Position numbers and translations under genes: made by a program. A stretch of 18,235 nucleotides of DNA from Streptosporangiaceae bacterium (GTDB lineage Bacteria; Actinomycetota; Actinomycetes; Streptosporangiales; Streptosporangiaceae). The notes under the pieces are model-generated. The model saw only the letters and a list, made by a program, of their open reading frames with translations, did no database searches and had not been told where the DNA came from. The first letter of the stretch is position 1, and the number at the start of each line of letters is the position of its first letter. The DNA lies in the NCBI GenBank assembly GCA_030045175.1, contig JASIBM010000360.1, positions 1 to 18,235 on the forward strand, in the 5' to 3' direction. This document shows, one piece after another, positions 12,750-18,235 of the stretch.

Positions 12750-13322
12750 GCCAAGTGCCTGGCTAGGGCCGAAAGTCACCATGACCTGCCCACTGTGCCC
12801 TAGCTGAGTTACCCGAAGAGGCGCCAGTGGAACTGACCCTCGCTGCGGCTGATCCGCAGCATTGCTCGCGACGACGGGAGAATCGCCTGCCGCCACTATC
12901 ACGACCGGGCAGCGGGCGCTGCTTATGCAAGCTCGGAGCACCGGTCCCACGGCTTGTCCGGCAGATTGGGCTCTGGCATGCGTTCCGAGCACGAGCAGAT
13001 CAGCGTCAGCACACCGGTCCGCCAGGTCGCGCTCCGCCCGGCCGTCAGCTAGCTCCGCGACGACCTCGACAGCGGGCTGCGGCCCGAGAACCTCGCGCAC
13101 GATGGATGCAAGCTCCCGGCTGGCCATCGCGCGCCGCTCGGCCGCAGGTGGCGGCACGTGGCCGTTGTATGGCGGCGGTGATGTACTTGTCTCGCAATAC
13201 CGGACTACGTCAAGCCGTGCCCGGCGGTCGCTGGCCTCGGACGCGGCCCAGCGCAGAGCCGCGACGGACGCCGCTGAGCCGCTAACACCCACCACGATTC
13301 GCCGCGGGCTCCTTATCGACAT
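12747..13322 (-). CDS. Universal stress protein family, divergent second copy
   Basis: A 191-residue Usp-fold protein: MSIRSPRRIVVGVSGSAASVAALRWA at the start, DLADRCADADLLVLGTHARA and CPVVIVAAGDSP later. The nucleotide loop is degenerate: GTHARAQSAGQAVGPV has Ala and GP where active binders have Gly and GS, so ATP binding is doubtful. About 45 extra residues follow the fold (from SNAADQPQRG), with no recognised motif. I prefer ATG 13320-13322, since AGGGG is about nine bases upstream; the ATG three codons earlier directly abuts it. It is divergent from the third Usp gene with about 205 bases between, containing the palindromes at 13408-13445 and 13483-13504. Likely regulated with the other stress genes, by the related GCCGAAGGTCC sequence at 13411-13421. 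Confidence 0.82.
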   Translation of the reverse strand: MSIRSPRRIVVGVSGSAASVAALRWAASEASDRRARLDVVRYCETSTSPPPYNGHVPPPAAERRAMASRELASIVREVLGPQPAVEVVAELADGRAERDLADRCADADLLVLGTHARAQSAGQAVGPVLRACISSARCPVVIVAAGDSPVVASNAADQPQRGSVPLAPLRVTQLGHSGQVMVTFGPSQALG

Positions 13323-13407
13323 GGCAGCCATCCCCTGTTTCGCGCTGCGGCAGATGCCGTGTCAGATCATGCGCCTTTAGTACATATGCCATCGACCGTT
13401 GCGGCGG

Positions 13408-13445
13408 AGTGCCGAAGGTCCTGAGTTCAAGGGCGTTACGGCACT
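13408..13445. promoter_or_regulatory. Inverted repeat and motif variant between divergent Usp genes
   Basis: AGTGCCG (13408-13414) and CGGCACT (13439-13445) form a perfect seven-base inverted repeat. TGCCGAAGGTC (13410-13420) overlaps the left arm and matches GGCCAAAGGTC at nine of eleven positions, 88-98 bases before the second Usp start. Confidence 0.35.
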
Positions 13446-13481
13446 GAGCACGCTGCTGCCAGCGGCCGATGCTGGAGTAGG

Positions 13482-13505
13482 CAGCGACCTGACGCAAGGT
13501 CGCTG
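13482..13505. promoter_or_regulatory. Palindromic operator candidate of the Usp-oxidoreductase operon
   Basis: CAGCGACCT (13482-13490) and AGGTCGCTG (13497-13505) pair perfectly across the spacer GACGCA. It ends 22 bases before ATG 13528. The half-site AAGGTCG also occurs in the inverted repeat before the first Usp gene. The position close to the start fits a promoter-overlapping regulator site or an RNA leader stem. Confidence 0.5.
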
Positions 13506-13527
13506 GCAACTCGGTTAGGAGCATGAG

Positions 13528-14028
13528 ATGTCCGCACTCGCAGATGGCGCAGTCCCCCGCATCGTGGCTGGAGTAGACGGGTCGCCGCCGTCGGCCGCCG
13601 CACTTGCCTGGGCCGTCAGGCAGGCCGAGCTGACCGGCGGCGTCGTGGACGCCGTCATCGCCTGGCAGTATCCGTTCGCCGCGGGCGGGCTCGGCGGCGG
13701 CGGGCTAGGCTGGGCGCCCGCCGTGGGCCTGGACAACACCGACTACGCCGACCTGGCTACCCAATCGCTCAGCGCCTGCGTGAGCGCGGTCAGCCCGCCG
13801 CCCGACGTCAAGGTGCGCGAGCTCGTGGTGCAGGGCAATCCCGCGCAGGTGCTGCTTGACGCGGCCAAGGACGCCGACCTGCTCGTCGTCGGCAGCCGGG
13901 GGCACGGCGAGTTCGCCGACGCGCTCATCGGCTCGGTCAGCACCCGGTGCGTGCACCACGCGCGCTGCCCGGTCGTGGTCGTGCGTGGCACGCCGGCCGC
14001 GAAGCGGCACGAGGCCAGGGCGCAGTAG
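13528..14028 (+). CDS. Universal stress protein family, third copy, canonical ATP loop
   Basis: A 166-residue Usp with RIVAGVDGSPPSAAALAWA at the N-terminus, a Gly-rich insertion (AAGGLGGGGLGWAP, about 51-64) and DLLVVGSRGHGEFADALIGSVSTRCV. The last segment fits G-2x-G-9x-GS completely, so unlike the other two copies it should bind ATP. CPVVVVRG closes the fold. AGGAG at 13517-13521 is six bases before the ATG. Its stop is only three bases before the next gene, making it the first gene of the 2-oxoacid oxidoreductase operon. A palindrome lies immediately upstream. A direct role for a Usp in the oxidoreductase pathway is not established; shared induction is the simpler reading. Confidence 0.9.
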   Translation: MSALADGAVPRIVAGVDGSPPSAAALAWAVRQAELTGGVVDAVIAWQYPFAAGGLGGGGLGWAPAVGLDNTDYADLATQSLSACVSAVSPPPDVKVRELVVQGNPAQVLLDAAKDADLLVVGSRGHGEFADALIGSVSTRCVHHARCPVVVVRGTPAAKRHEARAQ

Positions 14029-14031
14029 CCG

Positions 14032-15930
14032 ATGTTCGAGATCCGGTTCCACGGCCGCGGCGGCCAGGGCACGGTCACCGCCGCCGAGCTGCTCTCCGCC
14101 GCCGCGTTCGCGCAGGGCTGGCACGCCCAGGCATTCCCCAGCTTCGGATCCGAACGCACCGGAGCGCCCGTGATGTCGTTCTGCCGGATCGATGACCGGC
14201 CGATCAGGAGCAGGGAGCCAGTGATCAGGCCAGATGCGCTGATCGTCCAGGATCCGACGCTCCTGCACCAGGTGAACGTGTTCGAGGGCGCCGATGCGGA
14301 GTGCTGGCTCTTGATCAACTCGGCGCGCGGCGTGGACGAGCTTGGCATCGGTGACTTCACCGGCACGCTCCGGCCAGGGCGCGCGCTCACCGTGCCGGCG
14401 ACCGAGCTCGCGCTGGCCCACCTGGGCAGGCCGGTGCCGAGCGCGGCGCTGCTCGGCGGGTTCGCCGCGCTCACCGGAGCGGTCACCCTCGACTCGCTGG
14501 TCGAGGCGATCAAGGCCAGGTTCGCAGAGCAGCCGAAGGTCGCCGACGGCAACGCCGACGCCGCGCGCGCGGCCTTCGACCGCGTCAGGAGCGAGCTCGC
14601 GGCGATCGGGGTCGCGCCGCCACAGGAAGCGGGCATGCCAGCAGCGCCGGCCAGGCACGCGGCGCCGACGGGCAACGGCGGCAGGGTCGGCCAGATCGAG
14701 GGATCGGCCGGGGTCGCCGAGGCGGTCGCCAGGTGCCGGCCGGAGGTGATCTGCGCGTACCCCATCTCGCCGCAGACGCACATCGTCGAGGCGCTGGCCA
14801 GGCAGGTGAAATCGGGCGCGCTCGAACCTTGCGAGTTCATCAACGTCGAGTCCGAGTTCGCCGCGATGTCGGTGGCGATCGGCGCGTCCGCCGCGGGGGC
14901 GCGCGCCTACACGGCGACGGCGAGCCAGGGCCTGCTGTACATGACGGAGCCGCTGTACAACGCGTCGGGGCTCGGGCTGCCGATCGTGATGACCGTGGCC
15001 AACCGGGCGATCGGCGCGCCGATCAACATCTGGAACGACCACAGCGACGCGATGTCGCAGCGGGACAGCGGCTGGATCCAGCTATACGCGGAGACCAACC
15101 AGGAGGCGATCGACCTGCACGCGCAGGCGTTCAAGATCGCCGAAGAGGTGTCGCTGCCGGTCATGGTGTGCATGGACGGGTTCATCCTCACCCACGCGCA
15201 CGAGCGGCTCGTGGTGCCCGACCAGGCGCAGGTCGATGAGTTCCTGCCGCCGTTCGTGCCGCGCCAGGTGCTCGACCCGGCCGAGCCGGTCTCGATCGGC
15301 GCGATGGTCGGCCCCGAGGCCTTCACCGAGGTCCGCTACCTCGCCCACGCCAGGCAGCTACAGGCGCTCGATCTCATACCGCAGGTGGCGGCCGAGTTCG
15401 CCGGGCAGTTTGGCCGCAACAGCGGTGGGCTGGTCAGGCCGTACCGCTCATCGGACGCCAGCACGATCGTGGTCGCGCTCGGTTCGGTCCTTGGCACCAT
15501 CAAGGACACGATCGACGACCTGCGCGCGGACGGGATGAAGATCGGCGCGCTCGGGATCACCTCGTTCCGGCCATTTCCGGTAGACGCGGTCCGGGCCGCG
15601 CTCTCGCGGTGCGACCGCGTGCTTGTGCTCGAGAAGGCGTTCGCCGTGGGCATGGGCGGGATCGTCGCCACCGACGTGCGAACCGCCGCGCCCGGGGTCA
15701 GGGAATACACGGCGATCGCCGGGCTGGGCGGGCGGGCGATCACCAAGGCGTCGCTGCGTGAACTGTTCCTGATGGCAGCGGCGGATGACCTCGATCGGCT
15801 GACCTTCCTCGACCTGAACGCCGGCCTCCTGGGGCGCGAGCTTGACCGGGTCGCGGCAAGCCGCCAGTCGGGGCCGGCCGCCGAGAACATGCTGCGCGAC
15901 CTCGGGGTCGTCGCCGCGCGGATCGGTTAG
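14032..15930 (+). CDS. 2-oxoacid:acceptor oxidoreductase, fused gamma-alpha subunit (pyruvate-type)
   Basis: A 632-residue fusion. Residues 1 to about 195 are the gamma domain (FHGRGGQGTVTAAELL, FPSFGSERTGAPV). From about 220 comes the alpha subunit: AYPISPQTHIVEAL, FINVESEFAAMSVAIGAS, TATASQGLLYM, and NDHSDAMSQRDSGWIQ, the last typical of pyruvate-type enzymes. A domain II-like C-terminal region (IVVALGSVLGTIKDTIDDL, GALGITSFRPFP) follows from about 480. With the beta subunit it would carry out CoA-dependent oxidative decarboxylation of a 2-oxoacid, most likely pyruvate, passing electrons to a ferredoxin- or flavoprotein-type acceptor. ATG 14032 starts three bases after the Usp stop; the upstream purine stretch is weak, so translation is probably coupled. 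No ferredoxin-like delta subunit is visible. Fusion of gamma and alpha is known in this family. Confidence 0.92.
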   Translation: MFEIRFHGRGGQGTVTAAELLSAAAFAQGWHAQAFPSFGSERTGAPVMSFCRIDDRPIRSREPVIRPDALIVQDPTLLHQVNVFEGADAECWLLINSARGVDELGIGDFTGTLRPGRALTVPATELALAHLGRPVPSAALLGGFAALTGAVTLDSLVEAIKARFAEQPKVADGNADAARAAFDRVRSELAAIGVAPPQEAGMPAAPARHAAPTGNGGRVGQIEGSAGVAEAVARCRPEVICAYPISPQTHIVEALARQVKSGALEPCEFINVESEFAAMSVAIGASAAGARAYTATASQGLLYMTEPLYNASGLGLPIVMTVANRAIGAPINIWNDHSDAMSQRDSGWIQLYAETNQEAIDLHAQAFKIAEEVSLPVMVCMDGFILTHAHERLVVPDQAQVDEFLPPFVPRQVLDPAEPVSIGAMVGPEAFTEVRYLAHARQLQALDLIPQVAAEFAGQFGRNSGGLVRPYRSSDASTIVVALGSVLGTIKDTIDDLRADGMKIGALGITSFRPFPVDAVRAALSRCDRVLVLEKAFAVGMGGIVATDVRTAAPGVREYTAIAGLGGRAITKASLRELFLMAAADDLDRLTFLDLNAGLLGRELDRVAASRQSGPAAENMLRDLGVVAARIG

Positions 15931-15944
15931 GGGAGGTAAGCACC

Positions 15945-16970
15945 ATGCCCGTGCAGCAGATCAAGTTCTACCAGACCGGCAGCTTCGCGGCAGGGAACCG
16001 CCTGCTGGATCCGGAACAGCGGTCCGTGCAATCCGCCGCCGATCGTGCGAACTCGATCAGCTCAGGGCATCGCGCGTGCCAGGGCTGCGGCGAGGCACTA
16101 GGGGCTCGCTACGCCCTGGACGCGGCCATGCGAGCGACGAACGGCCAGCTCGTCGCGGTGAACGCCACCGGCTGCCTGGAGGTCTTCTCCACGCCGTTTC
16201 CTGAAACCTCGTGGCGGATCCCGTGGATCCACTCGCTGTTCGGCAACGCGCCCGCGGTCGCGACCGGGGTGGCCGCGGCGATGCGAGTCAAGGGCAGGAC
16301 CGATATCCGGGTGGTCGGCCAGGGTGGTGACGGCGGCACGGTGGACATCGGCTTCGCGTGCCTGTCGGGGATGTTCGAGCGCGACGACGACGTGCTGTAC
16401 ATCTGCTACGACAACGAGGCGTACATGAATACCGGCGTGCAGCGCTCCGGCGCCACGCCGCCGGCCGCGCGCACGGCCACCACGCCGGCCGTCGGCGCTG
16501 AGCCCGGCAACCCGTTCGGGCAGGGCAAGAGCGCGCCGCTGATCGCGATGGCGCACGAGATCGGTTACGTGGCCACGGCGACCGTGGCCGGGCTGCGCGA
16601 CCTGGAGTACAAGGTGCGCCGGGCGATGGAGTTCCGCGGCGCCCGCTACCTGCACGTCCTGGTGCCGTGCCCGCTCGGCTGGGGCAGCGCGTCCTGCGAC
16701 ACGATCAAGATCGCGCGGCTGGCCGAGCAAACCGGGCTGTTCCCCGTGTTCGAGGCCGAGCGCGGTGAGGTGGTCAGCGTGTCGAAGATCAGGAGGCAAG
16801 CGCCCGTCGAGGAGTACCTGAAGCTCCAGAGCAGGTACGCGCACCTGTTCCGGTCACCCGATGGTGCCAGCACCATCGCCAGGCTCCAGGCGAGGGCGGA
16901 CAGGAACATCGCCAGGTTCGGCCTGCTCGATGACGAGCCGGCCAGTCAGGGCGGGGAGGCCGCGCGATGA
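15945..16970 (+). CDS. 2-oxoacid:acceptor oxidoreductase beta subunit (TPP-binding)
   Basis: A 341-residue PorB-type protein. Cys45 and Cys48 (RACQGCGEAL), Cys77 (NATGCLEV) and Cys242 (LVPCPLGWG) are positioned like the four ligands of the proximal 4Fe-4S cluster in pyruvate:ferredoxin oxidoreductases. The TPP/Mg motif is GGDGGTVDIG (127-136) with Asn157 in CYDNEAYMNTGVQ. The catalytic centre oxidises the 2-oxoacid to acyl-CoA together with the alpha-gamma subunit encoded 14 bases upstream. GGGAGG directly follows the upstream stop and precedes the ATG by eight bases. The end overlaps the next gene as ATGA. SGATPPAARTATTPAVG is a substrate-side loop typical of pyruvate/2-ketoisovalerate-type enzymes, so pyruvate is favoured but not proven. 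Confidence 0.93.
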   Translation: MPVQQIKFYQTGSFAAGNRLLDPEQRSVQSAADRANSISSGHRACQGCGEALGARYALDAAMRATNGQLVAVNATGCLEVFSTPFPETSWRIPWIHSLFGNAPAVATGVAAAMRVKGRTDIRVVGQGGDGGTVDIGFACLSGMFERDDDVLYICYDNEAYMNTGVQRSGATPPAARTATTPAVGAEPGNPFGQGKSAPLIAMAHEIGYVATATVAGLRDLEYKVRRAMEFRGARYLHVLVPCPLGWGSASCDTIKIARLAEQTGLFPVFEAERGEVVSVSKIRRQAPVEEYLKLQSRYAHLFRSPDGASTIARLQARADRNIARFGLLDDEPASQGGEAAR

Positions 16971-18235
16971 TGAGCAAGCCATTCGCCATCACCCTCGACG
17001 TCGGATCCAGCCTGGCCAACAAGACCGGCTCGTGGCGGACCGAGCGCCCGGTCTACGTCGACCTGCTGCCGCCTTGCACGAACGCGTGCCCGGCTGGCGA
17101 GCAGGTCCAGCAGTGGCTTTACCACGCCGAGGACGGCAGCTACGAACGGGCCTGGCGGCAGATCATGGCCGACAACCCGCTGCCCGCGATCATGGGGCGG
17201 GTCTGCTTCCGGCCGTGCGAGACGGCGTGCAACCGGGCTCAGCTTGACTCGGCGGTCGGCATCAACTCCGTCGAGCGGTTCCTCGGCGACGAGGCGATCA
17301 GGCAGGGCTGGACCGTTCCCGTGACGGCGGAGCCAACCGGCAAGCACGTGCTCGTGGTGGGGGCCGGCCCGGCCGGCCTGGCCGCCGCCTATCATCTGCG
17401 ACTGATGGGGCACGCGGTCACGATCAGGGACGCCGGGCCGAAGCCAGGCGGGATGATGCGCTACGGCATCCCTGCCTACCGGCTGCCCAGGGCAGTACTC
17501 GACGCCGAGGTCGACCGGATCCTGGCGATGGGCGTGACGCTGGAATCCGGCGTCACGGTCACCGACGCGCGGCGCGCGATGGACGAAGATGGCTTCGACG
17601 CCGTGTTCCTCGCGGTAGGCGCGCAGGTGGGCAAGCGCGCCTACATCCCGGCCGGGGACTCGGCCAAGATCGTGGACGCGGTCTCGTACCTGCACGCGAC
17701 GGCGGACGACCAGCCGCCACTGCTCGGCAGGCGGGTCGCCGTGTACGGCGGCGGCGACACCGCGATGGACGCCGCGCGTACCGCCAGGCGTCTCGGCGCC
17801 GCCGACTCGGTCATCGTCTACCGGCGCACCAGGGGCCAGATGCCCGCGCACGACATCGAGGTCGAGGAGGCATCGGCGGAGGGCGTGCGGATGATGTGGC
17901 TGTCCACCATCGCCCGCGCCGAGCCAGGCAAGCTCACGATCGAGAAAATGGTGCTCGACGAGACCGGGTTCCCGCAGCCAACCGGCGAGTTCGAAGAGCT
18001 CGACACGGATGCCGTGGTGCTCGCGCTCGGCCAGGAAACCGACCTGTCGCTGGTCGACGGCCTGGACGGGATCGGGGTTAGCGACGGCGTGGTCCAGGTC
18101 GGCGACGACATGATGACCGGCCATCCGGGCGTCTTCGCCGGCGGTGACATGGTCCCCGCCGACCGCACGGTCACGGTCGGGATCGGGCACGGCAAGCGCG
18201 CGGCGCGGTGCATCGACGCCTGGCTGCGCGGCGAG
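16967..18235 (+). CDS. GltD-like NAD(P)/FAD/Fe-S oxidoreductase (3' partial)
   Basis: 423 codons are visible and the gene runs off the window. The N-terminus has the Fe-S region of glutamate-synthase small-subunit-type proteins: Cys37 and Cys41 in CTNACPAGEQ, and Cys80, Cys84 and Cys88 in GRVCFRPCETACNR. An FAD Rossmann motif (VVGAGPAGLAAAYHL, 130-144) and an NAD(P) Rossmann motif (VYGGGDTAMDAARTARRLGA, about 259-278) follow, then the second FAD segment AGGDMVPADRTVTVGIGHGKRAA. It should shuttle electrons between NAD(P)H and an iron-sulfur partner. Placed four bases inside the end of the oxidoreductase beta gene, it is probably the electron acceptor of that enzyme, and the missing ferredoxin domain may be at its unseen C-terminus. 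Glutamate synthase function is unlikely, as no large subunit is present. The start is the first of two tandem ATGs; the second is equally possible. Confidence 0.9.
   Translation, partial: MMSKPFAITLDVGSSLANKTGSWRTERPVYVDLLPPCTNACPAGEQVQQWLYHAEDGSYERAWRQIMADNPLPAIMGRVCFRPCETACNRAQLDSAVGINSVERFLGDEAIRQGWTVPVTAEPTGKHVLVVGAGPAGLAAAYHLRLMGHAVTIRDAGPKPGGMMRYGIPAYRLPRAVLDAEVDRILAMGVTLESGVTVTDARRAMDEDGFDAVFLAVGAQVGKRAYIPAGDSAKIVDAVSYLHATADDQPPLLGRRVAVYGGGDTAMDAARTARRLGAADSVIVYRRTRGQMPAHDIEVEEASAEGVRMMWLSTIARAEPGKLTIEKMVLDETGFPQPTGEFEELDTDAVVLALGQETDLSLVDGLDGIGVSDGVVQVGDDMMTGHPGVFAGGDMVPADRTVTVGIGHGKRAARCIDAWLRGE

Noticed and set aside
13705..15042. Long minus-strand open frame (445 codons) opposite the Usp and oxidoreductase genes
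   Set aside because: It is antisense to genes with clear domains, and its translation is Arg/Gly/His-rich low-complexity, typical of GC-rich shadow frames.
16946..18190. 414-codon minus-strand frame opposite the GltD-like gene
   Set aside because: It is the shadow of an intact FAD/NAD(P) oxidoreductase and shows no family motif.
1..18235. CRISPR arrays, tRNA or rRNA genes, insertion sequences
   Set aside because: I saw no regularly spaced repeats, no tRNA-like cloverleaf or rRNA segments, and no transposase or terminal inverted repeats.

Overview
The window is high-GC DNA with GC-rich third codon positions, GTG starts, purine-rich ribosome binding sites and long antisense shadow frames. This points to an actinomycete (Actinomycetota). 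The gene set (a DevS/DosT-like GAF kinase, universal stress proteins and pyridoxamine-phosphate-oxidase-fold proteins) fits that and resembles the dormancy/hypoxia gene sets of mycobacteria and streptomycetes. I cannot name a genus.

Region 1 (1-3915) is part of a nonribosomal-peptide-type locus. It holds the 3' end of a carrier-thioesterase protein (+), a stand-alone adenylation enzyme (-) and an MFS exporter (-). The exporter and adenylation genes overlap by 4 bases and form one transcript converging on the thioesterase gene.

Region 2 (3940-5860) carries small genes on the + strand: an orphan helix-turn-helix protein, three very short genes that each look broken by a single lesion (single-base loss, in-frame TAG, CG-repeat slip), and an intact coupled pair of small proteins, one basic and Cys/His-containing and one very acidic, with toxin-antitoxin-like organisation.

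Region 3 (5879-13500) is a stress/low-oxygen type cluster. It contains a B12-binding radical SAM enzyme, two paralogous PPOX-fold flavin-type proteins flanking a universal stress protein, a two-GAF histidine kinase that keeps the heme-ligand His and distal Tyr of mycobacterial DosS, a multi-pass membrane protein and a second universal stress protein. Related short motifs (GGCC-W-A-R-GG type) lie about 60-110 bases before most of these genes. The one ahead of the second PPOX gene matches the DosR palindrome at 15 of 20 positions, suggesting a DosR/OsdR-like regulon.

Region 4 (13483-18235) is an apparent operon: universal stress protein, fused gamma-alpha 2-oxoacid:acceptor oxidoreductase, its TPP/Fe-S beta subunit, and a GltD-like FAD/NAD(P)/Fe-S oxidoreductase running off the end. 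Spacings are 3, 14 and -4 bases, and a 9-bp-arm palindrome precedes the first gene. The inferred role is oxygen-sensitive pyruvate (or other 2-oxoacid) oxidation linked to pyridine nucleotides, probably used when oxygen is limiting. The kinase would be the sensor; its response regulator is not in the window.
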